A DNA stretch of 64,000 nucleotides from Rutstroemia sp. NJR-2017a BVV2 (GCA_002946415.1 NJPS01000061.1:248001-312000), one strand, 5' to 3'. Shown: positions 24,145 to 36,541, counted from the stretch's first letter. Notes: generated by a model from the letters alone, not told the origin. Program-made: numbers and translations.

Positions 24145-24913
24145 TCAACCCCTGAAAACTCTATCGTGATATCCCATGCCTTCAACTGCATCCTCTCCAA
24201 ACCGATTGTGATATGCAATGTCCATTTCCTTATCGAATGCATCTTCTTTAGGCTCATCGTAGCCATTTGGCTTACTTCTTCCAATCTTCATGCTATGCAT
24301 CCTTACCGCATTAATGTCATCTGCTGGTGCGACATAGACGCCCTTCTTTGTAGCCTTTATATGTGTCGATATATCCAACGCGAGTGCCGCCAAGGTAGAA
24401 AGAGTGCCAATAAGCGTGAAGGCCCATACCGATTTGTATTGCCGACAAACGTTGATAGCAACACTACTCCCCCAGTTTGCATAGCTGCATCGCCTGTGCA
24501 GTGTCCTACTCAAAGACCAGCTCAACAAGCTAAATCCGAGCATCCAGAAGATCGCGATGAAGGCATTCAACGTCGAGTTGAATTTAGGGGACAAATATGT
24601 GAAGTTGTAGAGGATAATCGTGAGGGTTAACGCCGCGACAGTGGCGAGCGAAATTGATAGTAACACAATGAAAGTCCATGGCGTAGGGTAGTGTTCAAGG
24701 CCTAATGCAATTCATTAGTAAAACCTCTAGGAAAATTTGTCACATGCCAGGTCAAGTATGCAAAAACTTACGCAGATAATACATGAAGTATGCCATCACC
24801 CCTCCCACGATCGTCGCGGAAATCAGCTGGGTACATCTCAATAGGTGGAACGCTATCCGCGGGTAATATGAAGGGGCGACTTTCGCACCGCGGCGGCGTG
24901 CGTTGGTATTCAT
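24145..24913 (-). CDS. MARVEL-like four-TM membrane protein, 232 aa
   Basis: Two exons, 24913-24772 and 24701-24145 (233 codons). The joint reads YFMYYLR|LEHYPTPW. Hydrophobic segments at ~residues 27-46 (QLISATIVGGVMAYFMYYL), 53-77 (WTFIVLLSISLATVAALTL), 89-107 and 136-156 give the four-helix MARVEL layout. The WxxxWSLS..L...C..ANW motif after TM3 is typical of fungal members. The C-terminal cytosolic tail is charged. The family is linked to membrane apposition and vesicle trafficking; the precise job is unknown. Start chosen at the ATG preceding the basic NARRRGAKV stretch. Confidence 0.82.
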
Positions 24914-25650
24914 TCTGGATCTCAATTTCCTTCGATCACGCGCGCAGAACAATGGAAGATAACGGTTGAAGGACAGTAAATAATGGACAAGAGAGGTAGG
25001 ACCTACCTCTATTAAACCGGACCGGGCGAGAACTATACGTAAAAACATCGTCAAACAAATCCATACGCTTACCGAAATGCAGGCTATGAATGTTCCGTGC
25101 CACGAGGATGATGCGTGAAATTGCACCTATGGGGCATTGGGGGCGCAGCGGATGCCAGCTGTTCGGGCTGAGGGGGCAAGGCTCGTTGCGCTTCGAAGTT
25201 CGTACATCGCGTGAAACGCATTCCTTCGCGCAAGTTCGCGGAATCCCGCGCTGCCAGAATAAGAATAGGACGCAGCTAATATCATATACACTGCTCCGTA
25301 GGGGGAAATTGGTAGCTCTCAATGGAATAACCTTATGCCTTGTTGTTTGTTGTTTATTCCTTGTGACTTGCACCGAACTTCCCTACAGGGCACGGTCGCT
25401 ACATTTTTAGCATGCTCAATCAGCACACAAGCGCTAAAGTCCATCCCCTAAGCCGGGTTAGCATGCCAAGATTGGGCAATCAGACCCACTGAAGCTTCAA
25501 TTGACGACGTCTACAAACTCGCAATTAATGGATTCTGTCCGTACAACGACCAAGATTCATCGTGTATTGCAGCTTTCTGTTTGAAATGCAGAGATAACAC
25601 ATCTTCTCCTTCTTACCCCCTATTGACGAGTGGTATTCGTCCCGCGGGTT
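24914..25650. other. Intergenic
   Basis: Nothing recognised; promoter of the MARVEL-like gene and 3' flank of the dehydrogenase. Confidence 0.5.
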
Positions 25651-26697
25651 CTATGTCAGCACAACAATCTTTCCTCCAGCCCTATTCTCTTCCATACATC
25701 GATGCGCCTCAACGATATCCTCCAATCCGAAAGTTCGCCCGACTTTGACCTTCAATTTTCCCTCCACCATCCAGTCAACCATCTGATCAAGTGGAGTCTC
25801 CATAAATTCTTCCGGTCCTCCAGCATACGTGGTGAGATAGACGGCTGTAGGAATAAAACCCATTGGAGAAAACTTTTCTATCTCCCACTGATTTCCCACC
25901 ATTCCGGTCATACAGACAATTCCATTCTCCTTGACACATTGCAAGGAATCACCTATACTCGTTGTACCTACAAGCTCCAGCACTTTGTCATACTTCTCTC
26001 CTTTGGCCACCTGTGTAGAGACATTCCCATCATCGATGATGACCTCGTCGAATCCATACTCCTTCATCCAGCCTTCACTCTCCTTCTTCCTAGTTGTTCC
26101 ACAAACCCACTTGCTCCCCTTGATCTTAGCTAGGCTCGCTGCAGCTAGTCCAACACTTGTTGTTCCTCCTCTAATCAATACTCTATCTCCTTCTCCTATG
26201 TTCAATGCCTTTGAGAGAGATCCCCAAGCCGTCTGTAGCATCTCCGGCATTGCTGCCAAAACATCCCATCCGACGTCTTTCGGATGCTCAATGACTTGTA
26301 CGTTCTTCACGTTCACAACAGTGAATTGAGCATACCCGCCATCGAAGTCTCTTCCCATACCGCCCATCGCGGTCATGACTACTTTCCCCTCCAGGACCTC
26401 ATTACCAGGACATTTCTCAACAACGCCAGTGGCTTCAATGCCAAGAACCCGGGGAAATTGCACGTTGGGAGAATGCCCTTGACGAGTGAAGAGTTCTGAG
26501 CGGTTGAGTCCGAAGGCCTTGATGCGAATAAGGACTTGGCCTGACTTCGGGGTGGGTATTGGGCGATCCTCGACCTTGAGAACTTCAGGACCTCCCGGTT
26601 TGTGGATGACAACTGCTCTCATTGTAGACATTTTGACAATTCGACGAGAAATCTTGGGCGTGAAGAAGAAGTAACTGCGTTGTATGATCTTAAACAT
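25651..26697 (-). CDS. Zinc-less MDR alcohol dehydrogenase / quinone oxidoreductase, 348 aa (or 326/323 aa)
   Basis: Single exon. The protein is medium-chain dehydrogenase/reductase: GroES-like fold ([32 protein letters not shown]), then a Rossmann domain with [16 protein letters not shown] and the NAD(P) loop. The GHE and four-Cys structural zinc motifs are absent, as in quinone oxidoreductases. Expected activity: NADPH-dependent reduction of quinones or enones. There are three possible starts: Met1, Met23 and Met26. The family normally begins at MRAVVI, so Met23/26 may be the cytosolic start. The first 22 residues ([19 protein letters not shown]) are basic and acid-free, like a mitochondrial presequence. 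Confidence 0.9.
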   Translation of the reverse strand: MFKIIQRSYFFFTPKISRRIVKMSTMRAVVIHKPGGPEVLKVEDRPIPTPKSGQVLIRIKAFGLNRSELFTRQGHSPNVQFPRVLGIEATGVVEKCPGNEVLEGKVVMTAMGGMGRDFDGGYAQFTVVNVKNVQVIEHPKDVGWDVLAAMPEMLQTAWGSLSKALNIGEGDRVLIRGGTTSVGLAAASLAKIKGSKWVCGTTRKKESEGWMKEYGFDEVIIDDGNVSTQVAKGEKYDKVLELVGTTSIGDSLQCVKENGIVCMTGMVGNQWEIEKFSPMGFIPTAVYLTTYAGGPEEFMETPLDQMVDWMVEGKLKVKVGRTFGLEDIVEAHRCMEENRAGGKIVVLT

Positions 26698-27795
26698 ACG
26701 TACGTATGAATACCCAGGAGAACAAATTAGCAGGAGAAACGGCAGTTTATATAGACGTCGACTTAATTAATGACTACATACAACGGTCATGGCCCGCAGC
26801 TTATCACTAGCTGGCCCAAAATGGTAAGCTCGAAAACTAATGCATTGAGGCTACGAGCTATCCTATTTGGGTTCGGGTTCGCAAAGACTGCATCTCAAAG
26901 GCGCAAATTGATCGAAGACGCGAACCCGAGCTTGATGGGGGCTCATTCCATTCTCCATTCTATTGTTTCCAGAAACTTTGTTACAGCCGAGGTGGTATCT
27001 ATACATAATGGTCCTCGAAGGTTGGACTATTATATCTATAGGTAACTCCCCGGTTTTCAAAATCGCCCAACAAACCCATCTCTCACGTCTTGCGCATCTT
27101 TATAATGCAATCTTCTTCCTTCAATATCACGAGTGTGATAGAGACAACCTCTCAACCTTTCCGCGGCGTAGACAGGTATAGCAGCTATGGGCACTTGTAC
27201 CTCCGAGGCCAGACGATGCTGCAGTCATTATCCTCGATCAAGGATGTCTGGCACTACTGCTCTATACTGTATGCCCATGATGGCAGATCATAAGCAGAGT
27301 CAATAACCACCTTGGTTCATTCCGTTTCGACTATGTGGCGAACCTCAGCCGCATGTGCCTTGGAGTCCAATCGACCAGGATGCCGAAGAATTTCTGATAT
27401 TTCGGCCAATGCCAATGCCATCGGCGGGGATAAAACTATCGTTGCGGTCAGTCAAACCCTAGTTCATCGACGTCTTCAAGATACAGAGCACCATACGATG
27501 GGACGGCCGTGCCGCATGAGCACTTGAACTTGGGAACTGGGTTTGTTTCTTCCAAAACGGTGGGAGCCGAAGCTTGTCATTGGCATAACACCGGGAAGCG
27601 GGGTAGCGCGGATTACCTCAGCAGCCTTGATAAGCTGGGACCGAACTTTCCTACTAATTAATTTTCGCGTGCTGGAGCTGAACGATGACAACTCCCTTGC
27701 TTAAGCGGTGACAGAGAGGTGGCGGGGGGCGTCAATAAATACATATTTGCGTCTTTCACTAATGTTGTGAACAACGTCTGATTGTAGTACGGACA
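26698..27795. other. Divergent intergenic region, dehydrogenase / Zn2Cys6 regulator
   Basis: No gene recognised. Shared upstream region of two head-to-head genes; no regulator site can be assigned. Confidence 0.5.
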
Positions 27796-29544
27796 ATGTT
27801 CAGCACCATACTCCCAAACGACACCAGCCAACTTACTCGACGATCCCACAAAAAAGCCAAAACCGGTTGCACAAAATGCAAGGAACGAAAGCTCAAGGTA
27901 TACCCCCTTATCCGTCGGCTAAATATGAGTCTAACTAAATAATCAAGTGCGACGAAGCCAAACCCATATGTGTGAACTATACAAGACATTTCCTTGTCCC
28001 ACAACCATGCGACTATCCGCAAGATACATCGCTACGGAAAAGGAAATCCCCTGGTTCAGAATCGAGTCGAGTTAGTTCAAGAACACCTGAGTACGATGCA
28101 GTCACCAAAATGTATATTCGGGTTTCGCTCCCAGGAACTTTAAGCGCCGAAATGATAGACCCATTTGAAACTTACCCAGAAACTAACGTCCAAGACGTAG
28201 ACCTTTTCATAAAATACTGTATGTAAATTCTTGATTCTGCATCCTGAGACTACACACTGATACGATATATTAGACCTCCAAAATGCAGTATACACATGCT
28301 TTCCATGGCAACCTAAGTCGGAAACAAACCCCACTACGAATTTCTTTGTCCCGCTCATTTGGGGCGATACACTTCTGTTCCACGCAATTCTTCAGTTTAG
28401 TGCAATGCGTCTCGAAAAGCAACAAGTTCAAAGACGCGCAGCGACTATCGAGCTAGGGAGAGAATGTATACGGCTTCTGAAAAACCGAGTGGAGAAGGAA
28501 GCTCTTGTCTCCGATCAGACAATCAGCGCTGTTGCCATGCTCGCCGCAATCGAGGTAAGATTATCGCCCCTGAGAAGATGTGAAGTTTCTGACGTATAGC
28601 AGCACGAAAAGGGAAATGTGAGAATGATGAGAATGCATATGGCTGGATTATCAAGGATGGTGGACCTTGTCGGAGGGTTAAATGCTATTAGGGAGAGGAA
28701 CCCCATGATAGCGAACTCGGTTTTCTGGCGAGTAAGCCCCCTCTTCCAGTTCCCAGTTCACTACTCATCTACCCAAAGGACATTCACAGTCGCTATGTAT
28801 GAGCTACCTTACCCCTGTTTTGATCCTGCATTACCCGAATTCTACCCGGCGGACCACAACCTCTCACTTGTCGGGAATGCACGCGTTTACTCCCACTTTC
28901 AGGACTTTGCCCCTGAGTTGAATAATCCAACACTAGCCATATTTCAAGCCTCAGAATTCGATATCATAGAACCAATAGCCACAGCTCGTTACTCAATCCA
29001 ACACGTCTCTCACCTCGTCCCAAAGCATTCAACATACCCCACTGCATCCACGTCTCTTGTCATCCTTACCCGAATCTGCACAATCCTGTCACATCTCGAG
29101 AGCATAGCGCCGACCGCACCGCTCCCTGCATCTACCGATCCACAAATACTGATGACGGAAAGCACACGTCTTGCACTCCTCCTGCACGTCTTCATACCTT
29201 GGCGTGGGCATCCACCCGATGGCACTCTAACCATCAACCACATCCTCCACCAGCTCATCGCCAATCTGAAACTCCTCCTATCCGAAACCACCCCAAACTT
29301 CGATCGCGTCCTCATGCTCTGGATATTATCAGTCGGGGGCGTAGCAGCGGATGGTTCGCCCGAACGTAGGTGGTTCGTGAGCCATCTGGGTGATCTGACT
29401 GAGGATCTGGGAATCCAATGCTGGAAGGAAATGAAGGGGAATATCTCGAGTGTGGTTTGGCATGAGATTTTGTGCGAGAATATCCATCGACGGCTTTGGG
29501 AAGAGGTCAAGAGGAAGAGAGATGAGGTGTTGGAGACGGTGTAG
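27796..29544 (+). CDS. Zn2Cys6-family regulator with a degenerate zinc cluster, 532 aa
   Basis: Four exons: 27796-27897, 27948-28218, 28274-28554 and 28600-29544 (533 codons). The N-terminus has GCTKCKERKLKCDEAKPIC, the first four cysteines of the cluster (25, 28, 35, 42). The fifth expected Cys is Tyr45 (codon TAT at 27978-27980); the sixth is Cys55. One ligand is therefore missing and zinc or DNA binding may be impaired. The remainder is a fungal-specific regulator body (ISAVAMLAAIE, MAGLSRMVDLVGGLNAIRE, ELPYPCFDPALPEF). The first intron lies within the cluster, after KLK. It is transcribed away from the dehydrogenase at 25651-26697, which it might control (inference from position only). 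Confidence 0.85.
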
Positions 29545-29831
29545 AAAGATAAAGAGAGGTCATCAGTGTTACTTCTTTTTAGTATACAAGTAGAAAGAAG
29601 TTTTACTATTTGGTTTATCACAGATGCAACGAAGAGGAGCCGGCTTTATTGGTTAGATAGGCTGAAGTATAATATTCTATATATATCTATTTCCGACTAC
29701 AAAATTCCTCATGATGCCTCACCGTTCAGATACTTACTTCCCCATGGGTTAAAAAACTTATACGAGCTAGTTCACCGAAAAGCTTCAGTTCAAACTGAGC
29801 GCAACTGCGGCCCTCGTTCTCCCAAAAATAT

Positions 29832-30473
29832 TTACAAACCCTGCTGCTTCGGTGGTGAATTAAACTTCTCAAAAGCTCTCCGATAAGAATTCCAGGCATC
29901 ACGCTCATCTTTACTCAAATTATCTTCATCAATCCAATTCCTCAACACGGCATCATAGTCCCTTAAACTTTTGACCGCATCCGCACCGAAAATTCTCTCC
30001 TTAAGATAATGCTCTATCCGTTCCCGCCGGCCTTTGAAAATGTTGAGAGCTTTTAAATCACGTTCAACAGCAGCGTTGCTACCCAAAATCGTCAGCAGGC
30101 TTTTGAGTCTTATTAGCATGTTCTCGGTGTTAGGCTGCAAGGTCATCATCTCCCGCAGTGATAAGTGGTTTAGGAAATCTGCGGTGTCGTGGACCCCTGG
30201 GTCTAATATCGTGGGAAATGAAGATTCCCTAGTACGGCTCCTGGTTCTTGATCCAGATTTCGAGCCCCTTTTGCGCGAGCTGCTGGTGCGAACTTTAGTA
30301 GTAGGCCTAGATTGACGTGTATTGTTATATTCATCCTCGTAAGAGTGCCAAGAGGGTAATGAGTTATCACTATCACTGCTGTTGTACAAAAGCCCGCGAT
30401 CCTCGGAATATTTCCCAGTCTTTTCCGGGACTGGCGATTTCCCTCTCCTTTTGTGAGTGCGGCCTGACGACAT
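29832..30473 (-). CDS. Hypothetical basic protein, 213 aa
   Basis: Single-exon frame with a true ATG at 30473. The N-terminal half is low-complexity and basic (KVRTSSSRKRGSKSGSRTR), RS-like. The C-terminal half looks folded and mostly helical (FLNHLSLREMMTL, MLIRLKSLLTILGS, LRDYDAVLRNWIDEDNLSK). No family recognised. It may be a lineage-restricted nuclear protein; a spliced longer form is possible but not required. Confidence 0.6.
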   Translation of the reverse strand: MSSGRTHKRRGKSPVPEKTGKYSEDRGLLYNSSDSDNSLPSWHSYEDEYNNTRQSRPTTKVRTSSSRKRGSKSGSRTRSRTRESSFPTILDPGVHDTADFLNHLSLREMMTLQPNTENMLIRLKSLLTILGSNAAVERDLKALNIFKGRRERIEHYLKERIFGADAVKSLRDYDAVLRNWIDEDNLSKDERDAWNSYRRAFEKFNSPPKQQGL

Positions 30474-32571
30474 ATTTGTGCTGACTGACAGGGGATATGA
30501 ATTCTCGTGATTGGTCTACTACGAATTGATGAGTGATGATGAATATCAATTACTGATTGATGATATCTATGAATCTAGTCAGTGAATTTCAGTTTATATG
30601 TGCGATTGTTGTTACAGCAGCCGGTTCATCGACCACCATGTGGTCAAATGTAGGCCAATGTCAATCGTGCGATGTTCACGGCGTGTACGTGAGCGGCTGC
30701 GTCCCGTCCCGCATATCGTCCGTATTTGTAGATACTTTTGCTCGGCATAAGGCTGGCGGAGTCTTTCAGCACCTTTTTAGAACAGTCGTGTTGGTTCTCC
30801 ATAATTTCGAGGGATATAAATATCAACATACCAACATTACGGTCATATAATGGCCGTAAACTGGTCTGAGCAAGTCTGGAGCTTACTAGCGATGTAAGAA
30901 CTTACCCAACTGCATAAGGAACTCGTCGTAAGCCTCTTTGCTAGGGCCAGTAGGTCGTTGTTGTCTAGATTCCAATGACTCATTGAGAAGGGAGCTGAGG
31001 TCTTCCGGTTTCTGTCGCGAGATGTTGACTTGTAGCCTAGCGTAACTGATATACGAAAATGCTACTTATCTTCACCGTTCCAACACTTTTTGCGTTTCTC
31101 ACTGTGGGGAAGGAAAATAACGTCGGGCGTCTCAAGGGAGAGGTGGATTCCGCAGGTGCTGTTCGTATTCGTCGATTGCATCTTTTTGATGTTCAAAGAT
31201 CAAGAAGTTCTATTCCAGTACTGTAGTACATACCATCCCTGTGGAGATGATTTAGCTGGTCTCGTATTCAACGACATCGAGACCCAGAGATCAATGGACC
31301 TCAATTCACCAAAGTTTTGATGACCCGAACTACCACCTCATGGCCGCCATAGATATCCAAAACAATCTCTGGAGCTGGTATGGCGCGGAGAATAATGTGA
31401 CCAGAGTATTTTGCTGGGCCAATTCTCGTGCCTCTGGATCCCAGAGTTCTGGTTCATCAGGATTCGGGACTTGTGGGCGTCAGTCTTGACGAATAAATAG
31501 TACGATTAAGTCGGATCATCGAGCAAGAGGTTGTTGCGTCTCTCCTTGTATGAAATCGAAGAGAATATATCCATGCTCATGCGCATTGAAACGTTATTTA
31601 GCAAGAATCCTTTGGGAAGAGTCAGAGTTTTCATGTTGATGTGATAGGGCATAACTTACCGCAGTGAATAACTTGTCACTTACGTATGTAATTCAAAGCA
31701 ATGAGAACGAGCTGGCTGCCCAATGAACCATGATCTTTGGGAAGCTTCTCTATGAGGAGAATGCCGCAGAGAAACATCATAGCGGCTTATATAGAAGAGT
31801 GGAAGACAGTTGTGCGCCCTAAATAGACCAATACATTCAAGGATCGACGACGGGGCGAACCAGGGTCTTGCCATGAAAACCGACTCCCACAGTTCTCGAG
31901 CTTCTGAGACACTGTGTTATCTTGTTTATCGTGCTGTTTGAGGAGATCTTACTTCTTCATTCGAGTTCTCACTCTCAACGTAGGATTTCAAGGAGGACAG
32001 ACTGACAGTATCTCTTCAGTTCCTGCTCCTGGAAGCATGTATAAGGTTCGAGGTTTTCTAACGTGTAAATAAATCAAGAAATGAAGAATCAAAATCGTTC
32101 GGGCCATTGACTTTGATCTCTTCGATGAGTTGTGGTCAGGTCGTCGAAAGTTACACTTAAAATTCAGCCACAGTCACAGCCACAGTCACAGCCACATCGA
32201 ATCTCCATGGAAATTGAGAGATGTCGCGCTGATGTTTTGCGTTCTTTCTACCACTGTCAATGTTTTTTTACGGAATATACTACACCGCACACTTCGCTTC
32301 ATAACGGAAACAATTCACTCTCAACATTCATGGGACCTATGACCTAGGAAAAACAGTAATGTGCCATGTATATTCTAAATTCTATGCTCTATAAAATGCT
32401 GATCTATGCCTTCCTTGACTCCTTACACGTTGCCATGTCCTTGTCTATAATGAAATCGCTACCCCTAATGCTACAGTATATGCTACCCATGCTCCTAAAA
32501 CTTCATAACGCCGTCAAATTCTAGCAGCACAACAAAGAAATCGACCACCACCATTACGTCGACCGCGCCGG
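30474..32571. other. Gene-poor region with a short tandem repeat
   Basis: 2.1 kb without a credible gene. A 12-bp unit (CAGCCACAGTCA) is repeated about 2.5 times at 32166-32196. Around 31260-31490 a plus-strand frame without a convincing start reads NNLWSWYGAENNVTR; I do not recognise it and treat it as noise or a remnant. Confidence 0.5.
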
Positions 32572-34023
32572 TTACATATTATTGTCAATCAGCTGTGGTA
32601 CAGCCAAATTGAAGATGTCGTTAGGGTCATACATCCACTTCAACTCGAGGAGGTTTCCAAAATTCGGACCATAGATATTGGACAGCGACACATCGGTATG
32701 TCGTGTTAGCGAGATATATGTCCCGGGGAGAATGTTTGCAGGATCAGTGTGCTTCAATTCGGCGATGAAGCGTTGGGCCCATCTCTCTGACTCGGCAAGA
32801 TCACCAGCCCGAGATACTATAGGCGAAATCTCGAACATGAAGTGTGGCTCTCGAGCACCGAAGACCGAAGTAAGATCAGGTGCGGCGGAATTGCCGCGCA
32901 GTTCGTGCACCGAAAACCCTAGGCAGTTGTCTGTCATTTTCCGCGCGTACTTGGAAATGAGGGCTACGATCTCTGGTGTGAGTCTCCTCACGTTGAGTGT
33001 CAATGGCTGCCCGTAGCCGTTGGAAGGACCTCTCGAGTTGGACTCCATCCATTGAGGAATGGTCGTAACAACAACTTCGTTGCGTGAGATTGGTGCAATT
33101 GTTTCGATTGTCGACAGCCATTGCCGCCCGATATCGATGTCTTCGCAAGCCCACATAAACTCTACTCCGAAGTATTTCTTCCGGGAGTTGGTGAATGTAA
33201 CTTGTTTCAGTGACAACTGGGGAGGCAGACCATGGTCAGATAACTCTCGAAATCGAGTGTTGAACGCTTCTACAGCTCTTGGGATATCTTTTGAGCCAAA
33301 AACAAGGTTTCCGGCGAGCACCTATAACGATATTAGCACAAAGTTCAGACTCATATCGCATCTAGGAGGAAAACTCACCTTCTTCAGGGGATAAACTCTG
33401 ATTCTCAGTTCCGCAATAACACCCAACGCTCCTCCACTGCCCCTGATGGCTCGCAACAGACCCTCTTCGCCTTCGGTGTCAGAATCTCTCACATGCCCTT
33501 CCGAATCAACGAGCTTGGCTCCAACAATCTGGTCCACGCCCAAGCCATAATAAGCACTGAAAGGCCCATAACCACCATACGTAGCCCAGCCTACATATCC
33601 CATTGACGAATAACCAGCAAGCGGGGTCATCAAGCCATTCTCTGCCAAGTTCCTAGCAAGATCGCCTTGGAGTACTCCACCACCAACAACAGCATAGGTA
33701 TGGCATGGATAGAGCTGGATATGCGAGAGCGATCGAAGATCCAATGCCAATGCGCCTTGAGCGAACGCAGCTCCAAAGTACGAATAACCACCCGAACGGA
33801 CGGTGACTGGAATGTGGTGGGCAGTAGTGAACGAGATCAAGGAGGATACGTCCGATATGTAATATGGGCATATGATTGCAAGCGGGACTGCAGTGTCAGA
33901 GAGACTGAAGGAGGGGCGTAAAGTACCATATTCCCGAGAGTTCGGCGTTACAAGACGAAGATGAGAAAGATGGGTTTGAACGAAGTTCGAGAGAATTGAA
34001 AGATGAGAGGATGTGCTTGCCAT
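32572..34023 (-). CDS. FAD-linked oxidase, berberine-bridge (BBE) type, 464 aa
   Basis: Two exons, 34023-33379 and 33321-32572 (465 codons). The joint reads YPLKK|VLAGNLVFG. It has a PCMH FAD-binding domain (PLAIICPYYISDVSSL, VTVRSGGYSYFG, GGGVLQGDLAR, YGGYGPFSAYYGLGVDQIVGA) and the C-terminal BBE element (NIYGPNFGNLLELKWMYDPNDIF). In most members the flavin is tethered to a His in RSGGH; here that position is Tyr80, so at most a single or no covalent link is expected. No signal peptide is seen, although many fungal relatives are secreted. Likely an oxidase of sugars or a small metabolite; substrate unknown. No biosynthetic cluster genes adjoin it. Confidence 0.88.
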
Positions 34024-35278
34024 TTTGAGCACAGAGGTCTGCAGTGAGGACTACTTATGAGGGATCGAGAAGATAGAGAGCACAGATGGAAATGATCTGC
34101 CGGCTTCAATATTCTGGATTTCTACATCATTATATATCATGGTTACGATCCGTTTGACACAATACGATTACATTGGCCATGATCTTAGGAGGCTTTCCAG
34201 TATACTGGAACTCTAAAATAACCCGATACTCCAGGAGGAAGCTACTCTCAATGTCTCAGTGACAATAGTGGTGGTTCATGGTCAATCACGTGACTCTAGT
34301 CACCAACGACCCCCATTTGTTGGTTGGTAATAACTTTTGGTCGCCGCAATGGTAGCTGATGCAAGTAACCAACGATCAAACGAGGCATATTAACACTGAT
34401 TTGACCAAAAACTGAAGAAACTCGGCGATAACAACACGTGTCTCATGTCAGGTAGGGCTGTCTGCTTACGCTGCGGCACGGCAGTTCTTCGAACATTCCA
34501 TCGGTCTTCGCATGTTCTTTTATAAATAGGACTTGCTTTGCCGTGAATGCACAGGATTTCCGAAGACGTTGCATCTGCGAAGTCCGTCGCCAACAAGAAC
34601 CAGCCTCATCAGCCCATCCTTCGCTGTCTTCGCTTTCGCTTGCTGGTGTTTGTTGAAGTAAATGCCTTGTGGGATCTACTTGTTCTGCTCAGGTAACTTA
34701 TATATATCAATTACGATGGTCGCAGCCGCATTACTAGCAAAATTTGACAGTTGTCTTGGTTTTCTGATTGGGTATTTGCGTACGACAAAGTCGCAGGATC
34801 AACAAGGTTTTGATCGACGTTTAAATGCTAGAAGTGTTAACATCGCCGAGTGGTGATGGCATGGGCTTTGTTAAATGTGGGTGTCTTGGCATGTTTGGGG
34901 GCGGTTAGCATCCCATGTTTCCCGTCTAGGAGTGGAGTTGTAATCGGAATGCTAGGTACTGCTTCCGACTGACTCATTGCCGATTTTTTCGGTCGATATT
35001 ACGAATCCGGCAAGTTTCATCCATCAGTCATCATTCAGACTCACCAACAGAAGGAAGGCAGGTAGTCATTTGGTACCGCACCGTTGACCAAGAGCTGGTG
35101 AACCAACAACCGTAAATTGCATCAGCGGTGTGCTCATTTTACGAACCCCAAGAAACCGGGAAACCACGCCTCCTTCCACTTTCATTGCGTTCCTTGCGAT
35201 GCCACATGGATGCCACGCGTACATCGTCGACCAACTGTTGAAAATCTGAGTAAGAGAAGAAGATGGAAGGACATTGTT
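34024..35278. other. Intergenic
   Basis: Nothing recognised. 34024-34250 is the probable promoter of the FAD oxidase. Confidence 0.5.
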
Positions 35279-35950
35279 TCAATTTGCTTCTGCAACAACC
35301 TCAATTTCCACTTTCGCATCCACCTTGGCCAACCTCACTACCTGCACACATGTGCTAACAGGCCACGGCTCCTTCACCCATTCTCCCCAGATTCGGTCGA
35401 CCACTCTACAATAGGAGTGAGAAATTAGTAGGTCTTCCAACAAACAGCAATAACAACAGAGCACCAACTCCATCCCACTCTATCTCGTCGATCGGACTCT
35501 CCCCATCCAGTCTATTCGTCCGAGTCTAACCAACATATCCACCACGCCACGCCATCTCCACATGGCAAAGAAAGCAAGTCCGGATCAACTAACCAAACCA
35601 ACTTACCTCAAATCCCCCATATCCACCAGGTAAATCCTCCTCTGCACAATCTTCCCCAACGAGCTCCCACTCGCCTCCAAGATCGCCTTCACATTCCTCA
35701 TAATTTGCGTCATCTGGCCTGCCACCCCTCCCGAGATGATCCGCCCATCACCCGGCAAGTCGCCCATCATCCCGCACAGATACACAGTCGCTTTCCCCGG
35801 CGCGACTGCCGTGCTGTGCGAGTAGTTCGCGTTCGGCGGGGCGACCGTCGGGACCGTGAGCGCGTTGCGGGGTGTTGCTTGTTTGTGCTTGTGCTGGCTT
35901 GTGTGGGTGTTTGCGCTGCCGGTCGTGCTCGTGCCTGATACGCTCGACAT
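35279..35950 (-). CDS. RidA/YjgF-YER057c-UK114 family protein, 156 aa
   Basis: Two exons, 35950-35607 and 35405-35279 (157 codons); the intron is 201 nt. The core is the Rid fold: ATVYLCGMMGDLPGDGRIISG, QMTQIMRNVKAILEASGSS in the middle, and AKVDAKVEIEVVA at the end. Canonical RidA deaminates reactive enamine/imine intermediates and uses an Arg in a P-x-R-[ST] motif. Here the motif reads P130-V-S132-T, without Arg, which places it among the Rid subfamilies without proven deaminase activity. The N-terminal ~35 residues are a Thr/His/Ser-rich extension (HTSQHKHKQATPRN). No targeting signal is clear. Confidence 0.8.
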
Positions 35951-36541
35951 GTTTGTCTGATGTACAATACGGTACGGTGAGTTATTCCTTCTTCGCTATG
36001 TTTGAGATGATTGTGGATCCGGATTGCGGTGGATTTATCGCTGCGGATTGGATGCGTGATATAGATCGAATAATGGTACTCCACATCTAGGGAGCAGGGT
36101 AAGCAGCGTGGTGTGTGAAGCTGACGTCATAAGATGTTTCTGCCCTGTATGCAGGTCCCGGTGGCTGAAGCCACTGCTCTGTAATCTATCTCATGAGGGC
36201 AATTGATCAGCAAATCGCTGCCCTGATTGTTTGTCTAGAACATGGAACATTCAGGTTCTGGACTCTTATTAATTTCTTGGTGTGCCGTTAAACATGCCTG
36301 TCTGCTAATGTCATCAGGAGTCTCTCAAGGAATAAAGGCTATCTCCGAAGAAGGATGACGATGCATATTTTGATGAAAAAGTTTCATTGTCTAGGGAAAA
36401 TATAGTATACAAGAAAAAACAAAATACCAGCCTGGGTACTCAATGAACCAACCCCCCAAGTTCGCCAGACCCTTTTTCTTACACCCTTGAGATATCAGCC
36501 ACTTGCCTGCTCGCGATCCTGTAATATTCTCCAATTCATCT
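35951..36541. other. Intergenic
   Basis: Promoter of the Rid-family gene and 3' flank of the pectate lyase. Nothing else recognised. Confidence 0.5.

Noticed and set aside
28732..28778. Possible intron in the last exon of the second Zn2Cys6 gene (GTAAGC ... AAAG)
   Set aside because: Removing it leads to a stop within eight codons, whereas the unspliced frame stays open to 29544.
32166..32196. CAGCCACAGTCA repeat considered as a CRISPR-like or binding-site array
   Set aside because: Only about 2.5 units without spacers in a eukaryotic genome; a simple minisatellite.
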